Origin: CAWCWK01 sp963842125
GTDB lineage: Bacteria > Pseudomonadota > Alphaproteobacteria > Rhizobiales > CAWCWK01
Length of the DNA: 64,000 nucleotides
Assembly (NCBI GenBank): GCA_963842125.1
Contig: CAWJFE010000001.1
Coordinates: 186,001 to 250,000 of the forward strand
Direction of reading: 5' to 3'
Both the position numbers and the translations under genes were made by a program. This document shows positions 42,256 through 50,217 of the stretch, one piece after another; position 1 is the stretch's first letter; each line of letters begins with the position of its first letter. Below the pieces are notes generated by a model, which worked only from the letters and a program-made list of their open reading frames with translations, was not told the DNA's origin and did not search any database.

Positions 42256-43404
42256 TCAGACCGGCCCGCGTATCTTCTCGATAAGCGCGAAGACGGGCGT
42301 CGCCAGCAGCATGACGAGCAGCACCCGCACGATATGATGGGTCGCGACGAAGGCGACCTCGATCTGGAGCGCGAGGGCGATGAGGCTCATCTCGGCCAGC
42401 CCGCCCGGCGAATAGGCCAGCAGCACCGGGATCGCATCGAGATCGGTCGCCCGCGCCATCGTCCAGGCGAAACCGAGCGTGATGACGAGAAGGACGAGCG
42501 TGTAGCCGCCCGAGAGCGCCAGCATGCGCAGGATCGCCTTGGCGCCGAGGCCGAGGAAGCGGCAGCCGATGATCGTGCCGATGACGACCTGCGCGGCGAT
42601 GACGACCTCGCGGGCGGGAATGAAATCGGTCAGCCCGGCGAGATGGACGATGCCTGAGACGAGCATCGGCCCGATGAGTGGCGCGGCGGGCAGATGGAGC
42701 CGTTTGCCCAGCCACCAGCCGAAGACGCCGGCGCCTACGAGCCAGAGCCATTCGGTCGCCGGGACTTCGAGGAGCGTCGGCCCATAGGCGGGCCGGGCAC
42801 CGAGATCGAGCCCCGTCAAAGCCTGAATGAGGAAGGGCAGCGCCATGACGACGAGGAAAATGCGCGCCGCATGGACGAGCGCGATGAAGCGCGAATCCCC
42901 GCCCCGCTCCTCGCCCTGAATGACCATATCGACCAGCCCGCCCGGCATGCCGGCGAAATAGGCCGTCACGAGATCGACCTTGGCGACGAAGAGGAAGTAG
43001 AGCGTGCCGGCGATCGCGCAGACGAGGCTGAAGGCGAAGAGCCCGAGGAGCGGCACGATCCAGTCCGCCATGTGGCCGAGCGCTTCGGGCTTGAAGCTGG
43101 CACCCAGGAGGACCCCAATGATCGTCGTCATCGGTGTGCGCACGAAGGAGGGCGCGCCGATGGGGGCATGGAGGAGCGCGGCGATCATGACGGCCGACAT
43201 CGAGCCCAGCATCCAGGGCAGCGGCAGCTCGGCCAGCGCGAAGAGCCATCCGCCGAACGTTCCGATGGCGAGCGAGGCCAGGAGGCGGGGATAGGAGAGG
43301 TTGCGCGGGTGAAGCTGGCTGAGGAGATGGCCGGGCGCGAGCGCCGGACCGGGCGGTGCGGGTGTCGCAGGATCGGGCACGCCTTCGGGCGGGGTGACGC
43401 TCAT
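42256..43404 (-). CDS. AbrB-family (PF05145) integral membrane protein
   Basis: A 382-residue membrane protein with about ten hydrophobic segments in two repeated halves; each half has a LPLPWMLGSMSAVMIAAL or LPAAPLIGPMLVSG-like motif, and both AGMPGGLVDMV and YSPGGLAEMSLIA match the family's repeated PGG motif. These proteins were linked to ammonia monooxygenase by name only; a transporter function is suspected. ATG 43404 is used, with GTG 43440 possible. It lies downstream of tctA on the same strand, beyond a long inverted repeat. Confidence 0.85.
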   Translation of the reverse strand: MSVTPPEGVPDPATPAPPGPALAPGHLLSQLHPRNLSYPRLLASLAIGTFGGWLFALAELPLPWMLGSMSAVMIAALLHAPIGAPSFVRTPMTTIIGVLLGASFKPEALGHMADWIVPLLGLFAFSLVCAIAGTLYFLFVAKVDLVTAYFAGMPGGLVDMVIQGEERGGDSRFIALVHAARIFLVVMALPFLIQALTGLDLGARPAYGPTLLEVPATEWLWLVGAGVFGWWLGKRLHLPAAPLIGPMLVSGIVHLAGLTDFIPAREVVIAAQVVIGTIIGCRFLGLGAKAILRMLALSGGYTLVLLVITLGFAWTMARATDLDAIPVLLAYSPGGLAEMSLIALALQIEVAFVATHHIVRVLLVMLLATPVFALIEKIRGPV

Positions 43405-43505
43405 GGGGCTTGGTTTAGAGGGATCGGGTCGGGTTTGCACGAGCGGAACGACGTCGGATGCCCATCTCCCTTGGGCAAGACGTCTATGCGTTCAGCCCGG
43501 CGCGG

Positions 43506-43691
43506 GAGCGTTTCCGGCCAAGGCTGGCTTGCCGTGTTCGTCCGGCCAGGAGAGCCGAGCGATGCGATGCCAATTCTCGAGGCCGCGTATCGCGAGCGGG
43601 GCTCCGACGCAGCCGGCGGGCACGGGCAAGCCGCCCGAAGGGTGGCGTCCTGCGTCAAGAGGTCGAGCCAACCTTGGCCGGAAACGCTCTA
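43506..43691. repeat. Long inverted repeat between tctA and the AbrB-family gene
   Basis: The 22-bp arms 43506-43527 (GAGCGTTTCCGGCCAAGGCTGG) reduced here to GAGCGTTTCCGGCC and its reverse complement at 43668-43689 match except at one base. A second inner pair is GGCTTGCC at 43526-43533 and GGCAAGCC at 43625-43632. The enclosed ~140 bp has no convincing gene. The outer edge, read on the minus strand as TAGAGCG, forms the tctA stop codon, as the RIME-like copies do for other genes. Confidence 0.8.
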
Positions 43692-45227
43692 CCCCCCCTC
43701 CCCGGCCGTCTCGCGGCGGCGGGTGAGCAGGGCGCGAATGCGCGGTATCAGGATCGGCACGAAGAGGATGGCGGCGGCGATGCAGAGGATGGAGAGCGTC
43801 AGCCCGCGCTCCCAGAGGAAGGACCAGGACTGATCGTTGATGATGAGCGCCCGACGCAGGTTCTCCTCCATCATGCCCCCGAGGATGAAGCCGAGCAGCA
43901 GCGGTGCGAGCGGGAAGTCGAGAAGCCGCAGCCCCACGGCCGCGACGGCGAAGAGCACCATCAGCTGGATGTCGAACGTGTTGAAGGAGACGAAGTAGAC
44001 GCCGATCAGGCTGAAGAAGAGGATGAAGGGGATGAGGATCGTCGAGGGTACGGCGAGAATGCGCGCGATATAGGGGATGAGCGGCAGGTTGAGGACGAGG
44101 AGCACCAGGTTGCCGATATACATCGAGATGATGACCGACCAGAAGACCTCCGGCCGGTCGAGGAAGAGACGGGGTCCGGGCTGCACGCCGTAGGAGATGA
44201 GGGCGCCGAGCATGATCGCCGTGGTGCCCGAGCCCGGAATGCCGAGCGTGAGGAGAGGCACGAAGGAGCCGGAACAGGCGGCGTTGTTGGCGGTCTCGGG
44301 CGCGCAGAGGCCGCGGATAGAGCCTTTGCCGAACTCCTTGCCCTTCACCTCGCCGGCGAGGCGCTGCTCCGTGCCGTAGGCGAGGAAGCTCGCGATGGTC
44401 GCGCCCGCGCCCGGCAGCACGCCGACGAGGAAGCCCAGTACCGACGAGCGCCCGATGACCGGGACCATCTCCTTCACCTCGGCGCGGGTGAGCTTCATGG
44501 AGCCGAGGTTCTTCTGCGCCTCCAACTCGCGCCTACGGTCGTCGTCGGATTTGGGGCGCAGGACCGACATCAGCGCCTCGGAGAGCGCGAAGGTCGCCAT
44601 GGCGAGCAAGAGGAAGGAGATGCCGTCGATGAGATCGATCATGCCGAGCGTGAAGCGCGGCACGCCCTGCGTCTGGTCGGTCCCGACGGTCGAGAGCATG
44701 AGCCCTAGCACCGTCATGATGAGCGCTTTGACGACGTTGCCCTTGCCGGCAAACGCCGCGACCGCCGTGAGGCCGAGCACCATGAGCGCGAAATAGTCGG
44801 TTGACTGGAAGGAGAGCGAGACGGCGGCCAGCGAGGGCGCGGCGAAGAGGAGGAAGATGGCCGCGATCGTGCCGCCCGAGAAGGACGAATAGGCCGCGAT
44901 GGCGAGCGCCTTGCCCGCCTCGCCCCGCCGCGCCATCGGATAGCCGTCGAACGCGGTCGCGACCGTGCCCGCCACGCCCGGCGCGTTGATGAGGATGGAG
45001 GAGGTCGAGCCGCCGAAGATCGCGCCGTAATAGACGCCGGCCAGCAGGATCAGGCCCGTGGAGGGGTCGAACCCGTAGGTGATCGGGATCATCAGCGCGA
45101 TTGCCGAGATCGGCCCGAGGCCCGGCAACATGCCGATGAACGTGCCGACGAAGCAACCGACCATGACCATGAGCAGGTTGGTCGGCTGGGCGGCCGTGGA
45201 GAGGCCGGAGAGGATGCCTTCGATCAT
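43689..45227 (-). CDS. tctA: Tripartite tricarboxylate transporter large permease
   Basis: A 512-residue permease with about 12 membrane segments. Hallmarks are GTFIGMLPGLGPISAIALM, YYGAIFGGSTSSILINAPG with its second-half equivalent LTLGIPGSGTTAIMLGAL, and FDGYPMARRGEAGKALAIAA. It imports a substrate handed over by the TctC-type binding protein, driven by an ion gradient. It starts 6 bp after the ParB-like gene. Its stop codon TAG is part of the inverted repeat at 43506-43691. Confidence 0.95.
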   Translation of the reverse strand: MIEGILSGLSTAAQPTNLLMVMVGCFVGTFIGMLPGLGPISAIALMIPITYGFDPSTGLILLAGVYYGAIFGGSTSSILINAPGVAGTVATAFDGYPMARRGEAGKALAIAAYSSFSGGTIAAIFLLFAAPSLAAVSLSFQSTDYFALMVLGLTAVAAFAGKGNVVKALIMTVLGLMLSTVGTDQTQGVPRFTLGMIDLIDGISFLLLAMATFALSEALMSVLRPKSDDDRRRELEAQKNLGSMKLTRAEVKEMVPVIGRSSVLGFLVGVLPGAGATIASFLAYGTEQRLAGEVKGKEFGKGSIRGLCAPETANNAACSGSFVPLLTLGIPGSGTTAIMLGALISYGVQPGPRLFLDRPEVFWSVIISMYIGNLVLLVLNLPLIPYIARILAVPSTILIPFILFFSLIGVYFVSFNTFDIQLMVLFAVAAVGLRLLDFPLAPLLLGFILGGMMEENLRRALIINDQSWSFLWERGLTLSILCIAAAILFVPILIPRIRALLTRRRETAGEGG

Positions 45228-45233
45228 GTGCGT

Positions 45234-45638
45234 TCATCCATCATCGTAAGGCAGTTCGTCAGGCGAGACGCCGATGAAGTCCGGTTGCGGCGTAATCTCG
45301 AAACGCTTTGCGAGCACCGCGTCTTCGCCGTCGAGAAGGGCGCGGACGATGCGATGCATCCCATCCATCAGGCGCCCATCCGCACACACGATGATTGGGA
45401 AGCGTGTGTCCGCCGATCGAACGAGAGACATGTGGTGGACGATCGCGCGGGGTGTCGGCTCCGGTCCGCCCGCACTAAACCAATACGGCTCGTCGAGTTC
45501 GGCAATCTGATCGATGGCCAAACGCTGCGTCGGAAGGGATCGAGCCTGCACCACGAGCTTGCGCACGTCCCACACCCTCGAGCCGTTTGGGCTTGGCCGC
45601 GTATGATACTGCGCCCGCAGGTTCGAGGGACCGACCAC
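45234..45638 (-). CDS. ParB-like nuclease-fold small protein inside the tct operon
   Basis: A 134-residue soluble protein. The segments IVCADGRLMDGMHRIVRALL and FEITPQPDFIGVSPDELPYD recall small ParB/sulfiredoxin-like domain proteins in which GR-x-MDGMHR is the conserved core; I recall such proteins in alphaproteobacteria but know no function. GTG 45638 starts 4 bp after the tctB stop; ATG 45674 would overlap tctB. The gene ends 6 bp before tctA. Its base composition looks visibly less GC-rich than the flanking transporter genes, suggesting later acquisition. Confidence 0.75.
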   Translation of the reverse strand: MVGPSNLRAQYHTRPSPNGSRVWDVRKLVVQARSLPTQRLAIDQIAELDEPYWFSAGGPEPTPRAIVHHMSLVRSADTRFPIIVCADGRLMDGMHRIVRALLDGEDAVLAKRFEITPQPDFIGVSPDELPYDDG

Positions 45639-45642
45639 GCCG

Positions 45643-46086
45643 CTAGAACTTCGGCCACGGCGCCACGTACACATCCAGCACCACCGCCATCAGGAACCAG
45701 AACGCGACGACCAGCGGCACGCTCGCGCCCAATATCAGGAGCCAGCGGCGCTCGCCGAGGCTCAGCATGCAGGCGATGAGGAAGACGGTGGTGGCGGGGA
45801 TGAAGCCCATCGGGCGGACCGTCAGGCCGTAGATCACCATGAAGACGCAGATGAGCGCGCCCAGACCCCATTTGAAGCCGCGCATGTCTGGCGCGCCGTC
45901 GCCGGGCTTGATCAGGAGGGCGAGCGAGAGGCCGATACCGAGGATGGAGAGGACGAAGGGCAGCGTCTGCGCGGTGAAGGCGGCGTTGCGCTGGAAGGCG
46001 AGGAGCGGGATCTCGAAGGCGAGCACTCCGTAGGCTGCCGAGAAGGCCAGCATGAGGAGGGCCCCGATGCGGTCGCGGTTGAGCAC
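45643..46086 (-). CDS. tctB: Tripartite tricarboxylate transporter small permease
   Basis: A 147-residue protein with four membrane helices (LMLAFSAAYGVLAFEIPLLA at the start, then FVLSILGIGLSLALLI). Typical of TctB: low conservation, short, between the binding protein and TctA genes. It starts at GTG 46086, sharing one base with the preceding stop (TAGTG). The stop is followed after 4 bp by the ParB-like gene instead of tctA. Confidence 0.88.
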   Translation of the reverse strand: MLNRDRIGALLMLAFSAAYGVLAFEIPLLAFQRNAAFTAQTLPFVLSILGIGLSLALLIKPGDGAPDMRGFKWGLGALICVFMVIYGLTVRPMGFIPATTVFLIACMLSLGERRWLLILGASVPLVVAFWFLMAVVLDVYVAPWPKF

Positions 46087-46730
46087 TAGACGTCCCCCCC
46101 ATCGCCGCCGTCGTCGCCGGTCCGCACCGCCCAGTCGAGCGCGTCCTCCAGCCGGTCGTCGCCCCAGAAGAGCTCGTCGTCGACGGTGAAGCTCGGCGCG
46201 CCGAAGAGGCCGCGGCTGATCGCGTCCTCGGTATTTGTGCGCAAGCGCGTCTTCACGTCTTCGGAGCCCATCTCGATCAGCACGCTATCGGGAACGCCCG
46301 TCTCGGCGACGATGGCCGTCAGCACGCTCTTGTCGCCGATGTCGCGGCCCTCGCCGAACTCGGCGGCGAAGAGGCCGCGAACGAGATCGCGTGCCGGCGC
46401 CTCATCGAGCGTCTCGAGCCCGGCGATGGCGAGGCGGGCGGCGTGGAGGCTCATACGGGGAAAGCCGCCCGCGATGAGCGCCTCGCCGCCGACGAAGGGC
46501 AGCCCGCGCGACGCGGCGATCCGCTCCACGTCGCGCACCATGTAGCGGCCCTTGGCGGGCTGGAGGACGAAGGGCGAGTTGTCCCAGCCCTGCCGCTTGA
46601 AGATCGGGCCGAGGAGGAAGGGCTTCCAGACCGTCTCGACGCCCCGCGCCTCGGCCTCCGCTTGGAGCCGTGCGGCGGACAGCCAGGAATAGGTCGAGGC
46701 GACGTCGAACCAGAAGGTGACTGTCGGCAT
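46086..46730 (-). CDS. 2-hydroxychromene-2-carboxylate isomerase-like (DsbA/kappa-GST fold) protein
   Basis: A 214-residue thioredoxin-fold protein of the HCCA isomerase family, glutathione-dependent in naphthalene degraders. The N-terminal FWFDVASTYSWLSA replaces the usual FDFxSPY-SYLA; the Ser in that motif is the likely glutathione contact. WKPFLLGPIFKRQGWDN and FGAPSFTVDDELFWGDDRL are diagnostic. It overlaps tctB by one base, so it belongs to the tricarboxylate operon. No other naphthalene genes are present, so the substrate is probably different. Confidence 0.9.
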   Translation of the reverse strand: MPTVTFWFDVASTYSWLSAARLQAEAEARGVETVWKPFLLGPIFKRQGWDNSPFVLQPAKGRYMVRDVERIAASRGLPFVGGEALIAGGFPRMSLHAARLAIAGLETLDEAPARDLVRGLFAAEFGEGRDIGDKSVLTAIVAETGVPDSVLIEMGSEDVKTRLRTNTEDAISRGLFGAPSFTVDDELFWGDDRLEDALDWAVRTGDDGGDGGDV

Positions 46731-46780
46731 GCGCGCTTCCTAGTCTGGAGCGGACGACCCGCGATGCGGGACGCGATCTC

Positions 46781-46823
46781 TCCTCCCCTCGGGGAGGCGG
46801 TGCCCGGAGGGCGCGTGAGGGGG
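46781..46823 (-). repeat. REP-like repeat, divergent, left arm of an inverted pair
   Basis: TCCTCCCCTCGGGGAGGCGG with tail GCGTGAGGGGG. With the opposite copy at 46858-46893 it forms an inverted pair in the 257-bp gap between tctC and the isomerase-like gene, which holds no other feature. Confidence 0.75.
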
Positions 46824-46857
46824 ATCACCGACGCCGGGTCGATCTGACATCGCTGAT

Positions 46858-46893
46858 CCCCCTCACCCTGACCCTCTCCGCGAGGGAGAGGGC
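46858..46893 (+). repeat. REP-like repeat, divergent, right arm of an inverted pair
   Basis: CCCCCTCACCCTGACCCTCT followed by CCGCGAGGGAGAGGGC; a variant of the CCCTCATCCG family, facing 46781-46823. Confidence 0.75.
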
Positions 46894-46987
46894 ATGATGC
46901 CGATGCCGACCGCGAACCCCGACGGAGCTTCGAGATGCGCCCCGCAGCCAACGGCGGCTTGTCGCTATCGGATTTCAGAGATCGGGC

Positions 46988-47989
46988 TCAGAGGAACCCG
47001 AGTTCCTTCATCAGATCGCCGATCTCCGTCTCCTGCGCCTCGAGGAAGGCGGTGAAGTCGGAGCCGGGATTGTAGATGTTCACCCAGCCGTTGCGGGCGC
47101 GCACCGTCTCCCACTCGTCGGTGCCTTGCACATCGCCGAGCATCTTGGCGTACATCGCGGCCTTCTCCGGGTCGAGGCCAGGCGCGCCGAAGAAGCCGCG
47201 CCAGTTCACGAACTCGGTGCCGGGCGCGCCCGATTCGGCGCAGGTCGGCGTGTCGGGCGCGGCGTCGATGCGCTCGGGCGCCGTGATGCACAAGATCCGC
47301 ACCTGCCCCTGATCGGCCATGCCGACGGCCTCGGAGAAGCCCGTCGAGAGCGCCTGGCTCTCGCCGGCAAGAAGGCCGGCCATGGCCGGGCCGCCCGTGT
47401 CGTAGGGGATGTACTTGACGCCGGCCGGATCGGCGCCTGCGTTCTTCATGATGAGCGCTGCCACGAGGTGGTCCATGCCACCGGCGACCGAGCCGCCCGC
47501 GATGCCGACGCTCGTCGGATCGGCCTTGTAGGCCTCGGCGAGATCGCCGACCGTGGCCACGTCGCTATCGGCCGAGACGACCAGCGCCGCGTAGTCGCCG
47601 ACCGTGCCGGCGATGGGCGTGAGATCGCGGAAGGACTGCGGGAAGACGCCCTGCAGCGAGCGGATGACGATGGGCGTCGAGTTGACCATCAGGACGTTGT
47701 CGGACTCGGCCGCCGTCTCGATGAGATGCGCGATCGCCTTGCCGCCGCCGCCGCCCGACATGTTCTCGTAGGACGCCTGCCCGACGAGACCGGCCTCGGA
47801 GAGCGCTTCGCCGGTGCCGCGGGCCGTTCCGTCCCAGCCGCCGCCGGCGCCGCCCGGGATGATGAAGTGGAGGCTCTCGGCCATCTGATGGCCATCGGCC
47901 TGCGCCGTGTCGAGCGTGGGCGCGAGCGACACGGTCAGCGCGATGGCGGCCGTGGCGGCGAGCAGGGTTCTGCGTGTGGACTTCATCAT
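46988..47989 (-). CDS. tctC: Tripartite tricarboxylate transporter substrate-binding protein
   Basis: Periplasmic Bug-type binding protein of 333 residues with a Sec signal peptide (RTLLAATAAIALTVSLAPTL, cleavage around AQA near residue 31). The mature start SLHFIIPGGAGGGWDGTARG and the VGIAGGSVAGGMDHL loop form the carboxylate pocket of the family. GAGGAA directly upstream of the double ATG at 47989/47986 supports the start. It follows citryl-CoA lyase by about 115 bp and precedes the isomerase-like gene across a repeat pair. Confidence 0.92.
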   Translation of the reverse strand: MMKSTRRTLLAATAAIALTVSLAPTLDTAQADGHQMAESLHFIIPGGAGGGWDGTARGTGEALSEAGLVGQASYENMSGGGGGKAIAHLIETAAESDNVLMVNSTPIVIRSLQGVFPQSFRDLTPIAGTVGDYAALVVSADSDVATVGDLAEAYKADPTSVGIAGGSVAGGMDHLVAALIMKNAGADPAGVKYIPYDTGGPAMAGLLAGESQALSTGFSEAVGMADQGQVRILCITAPERIDAAPDTPTCAESGAPGTEFVNWRGFFGAPGLDPEKAAMYAKMLGDVQGTDEWETVRARNGWVNIYNPGSDFTAFLEAQETEIGDLMKELGFL

Positions 47990-48104
47990 GAGCGTTCCTC
48001 CAGAGACGGGCCCTCTCTCGGGGCCTCGATAGGCTGCGCCGACGTTATGGATCGGAGGACGGACTGTCCAGCGGGGTCGACGAAAGTCGCGGGGTTCCGC
48101 GAGA

Positions 48105-48938
48105 TCAGTCCGGCCCGTCATAGGTCCAGCGATAGGCGGGCGGCGTCGGCCCCTTGTTGCGCCCGCCCTCCACCGTCTGCTCCCAGGCATGGGCGAGGAT
48201 GCCGACCGAGCGCGAGAGAACGAAGAAGCCGCGCGCGAGGGGTGCCGGACAGCCGAGGCTCGCGTAGATGACGGCCGTTGCCCCATCGATGTTCATCGGC
48301 ACCGGGCGGCCGTTCTTCTCCTCGGCGAGATGGGCCTCGATGGTCCGGCCGATGGCGGCGAACGCGCCCGGCACGGCTCCCTCGGCGGCGGCGGCGTCCA
48401 CGAGCGCGAGGAGGCGGGGGCTGCGGGGATCGACCGGCTTGTGGAAGCGATGGCCGAAACCGGGGACGAAGGGGCCGTGTTCCGCGCGCCAGGCGTCGAG
48501 CCCGGCGGCGGCGGCGTCCTTCACGGGCAGTCCGGCATTCCGCCGCTTCGCAATGGCCTCGTAGAGCGCGACGGCCTGCTCGCCCGCGCCGCCATGGACG
48601 TCGCCCAGCATGTTGACGCCCGTCGCCATCGCGTTCTGGAGACCGACGCCGCAGGTGGCCGCCATGCGCGCGGCCGCGATCGAGGGGGCCTGCGGGCCAT
48701 GGTCGACGGCCGCGACGAGCGCCGCTTCGAAGAGCCGCGCGCGCGTACCTTCCAAATGCTCCCCCATGACGGAGAGCCAGATCATCTGCGGAAAGGAGAG
48801 CGCTCCGATCAAACCCTCGATCGGCTCGCCCCGGATGGCGATGCGCCCCGGCGCCATGTCGATGATCGCGGTACGCCACCAGTCGGCGACGTCTCTGCCA
48901 TCCGTATCTCGCCCGTCGGCCGGCGTCCGGTCGCTCAT
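48105..48938 (-). CDS. Citryl-CoA lyase (citrate synthase-family fold)
   Basis: A 277-residue small citrate-synthase-like protein. Active-site regions are AAVDHGPQAPS, GDVHGGAGEQAV, VPGFGHRFHKPVDPR with the second His and Arg, and the catalytic Asp in MNIDGATAV. Short forms of this fold cleave citryl-CoA or related 3-hydroxyacyl-CoA thioesters to acetyl-CoA and an oxoacid. It overlaps the CoA-transferase by ATGA, which supports successive steps: activation of an imported acid, then cleavage. It could also run as a synthase, but the short form and context favour lyase. Confidence 0.88.
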   Translation of the reverse strand: MSDRTPADGRDTDGRDVADWWRTAIIDMAPGRIAIRGEPIEGLIGALSFPQMIWLSVMGEHLEGTRARLFEAALVAAVDHGPQAPSIAAARMAATCGVGLQNAMATGVNMLGDVHGGAGEQAVALYEAIAKRRNAGLPVKDAAAAGLDAWRAEHGPFVPGFGHRFHKPVDPRSPRLLALVDAAAAEGAVPGAFAAIGRTIEAHLAEEKNGRPVPMNIDGATAVIYASLGCPAPLARGFFVLSRSVGILAHAWEQTVEGGRNKGPTPPAYRWTYDGPD

Positions 48939-50137
48939 ATCACTCCTCTCTCGCGGAGGTCCGCGATGGCCGCTTCGTCAAGGCCAAGTCCAGCCAGGAC
49001 GGCATCGGTGTGCTCGCCAAGCCGAGGCGGCGGGGTCTCGACGCAGGGCACCGCCCCGTCCCATTTGACGCCGGTGCGGACGGTACGCAGCGGCCGCCCC
49101 TCGATCGTCCCGAAATCGGCGACCAGCCCTCGCTCCGCCACCTGCGGCTGATCGAGGGCATCCTCGACGCGCATGACGGGGCCGGCCGGCACTCCGGCCG
49201 TATTGAGCGCTCCGACCCAGTGCGCGACGGTCGCGTCGGCGAAGCTCTCGTTCAGCGCCTCGCGCAGGGCCATGCGGTTGCGGATGCGGTCTTCGCGGGT
49301 GGCGTATCGGGGATCCTCGCCGAGTTCCGGCCGCCCGGTGAGCCGCACCAGTGCCTCCCACTGCTCCTGCTTGTTGGCGGCGACGTTGAACGGGCCGTCC
49401 GAGGCCTCGAACGTGCCGGATGGTGCGGACGTTGGGTTCTCGTTGCCGCGCGCTACCGGTCTGACGCCGGCGATGAGCCAGTTGGAGACGGCCCAGCCCA
49501 TCGTCGCCAGCGTCGCCTCCAGCATCGAGACGTCGAGGGTCGCGCCTGGGCGCCGGCCGGACGGATCGCGCGCGCCAAGCGCCGCGCAGACGGCCATTGC
49601 CGCCGTCAGACCGCCGATCGTGTCGCTCAAGGGGTAGCCGACCCGCAGGGGCGCGCTCGCCGCGTCCCCGGTGATCGCCATCACGCCCGACGCGCCCTGG
49701 ACGATCTGATCATAGGCCGGCAGGTCGCGCATCGGCCCGTCCTGCCCGAAGCCCGAGATCGCGGCATAGACGAGATCGGGCCTGGCCGCCCGCAACGTAT
49801 CGGCGCCGAGCCGGAGGCGGTCCATGACGCCCGGCCGGAAGTTCTCGACCACGACATCGGCCGTCGCGACGAACTTCAGGAAGAGCTCGCGCCCGGCCTC
49901 CGTCTTGAGGTCGATCGTCACGGAGCGCTTGCCGGCGTTCTGGGCGAGGAAGGACACGCCCATCAAGCGCGCGTTGAGGCCCTCGTCCGCACCGAGCTGG
50001 CGCGCCAGGTCGCCCCGCCCCGGCGGCTCGATCTTGACGACGTCGGCGCCGAGATGGGCCAGCTGATGGCAGCAGAACGGGCCGGCGAGGACATTGGTGA
50101 GATCGAGCACACGCGTGCCCGCCAGTGGTTTGGTCAT
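48935..50137 (-). CDS. CaiB/BaiF family (class III) CoA-transferase
   Basis: A 400-residue enzyme that moves CoA from a donor thioester to a carboxylic acid. Conserved are RVLDLTNVLAGPFCCHQLAH, GADVVKIEPPGRGD and the catalytic Asp143 in LPAYDQIVQGASG. In this operon it probably activates the tricarboxylate-type acid imported by TctABC for cleavage by the lyase. ATG 50137 (MTKPLAGTRV) starts the conserved domain; the frame to 50233 is a shadow. It is the first gene of the operon and is divergent from the broken oxidoreductase gene. Confidence 0.92.
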   Translation of the reverse strand: MTKPLAGTRVLDLTNVLAGPFCCHQLAHLGADVVKIEPPGRGDLARQLGADEGLNARLMGVSFLAQNAGKRSVTIDLKTEAGRELFLKFVATADVVVENFRPGVMDRLRLGADTLRAARPDLVYAAISGFGQDGPMRDLPAYDQIVQGASGVMAITGDAASAPLRVGYPLSDTIGGLTAAMAVCAALGARDPSGRRPGATLDVSMLEATLATMGWAVSNWLIAGVRPVARGNENPTSAPSGTFEASDGPFNVAANKQEQWEALVRLTGRPELGEDPRYATREDRIRNRMALREALNESFADATVAHWVGALNTAGVPAGPVMRVEDALDQPQVAERGLVADFGTIEGRPLRTVRTGVKWDGAVPCVETPPPRLGEHTDAVLAGLGLDEAAIADLRERGVI

Positions 50138-50217
50138 GGATGGAGGGTCTAGCAGTGGAATCTCGTCGACGCAGCCCGCCTTCGCGCGCTGGTGGATGCG
50201 GTATAAGCTCGTGCGCC

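Noticed and set aside
43401..43658. An 85-codon minus-strand frame between tctA and the AbrB-family gene
   Set aside because: It overlaps the long inverted repeat, has no ribosome binding site and no conserved pattern.
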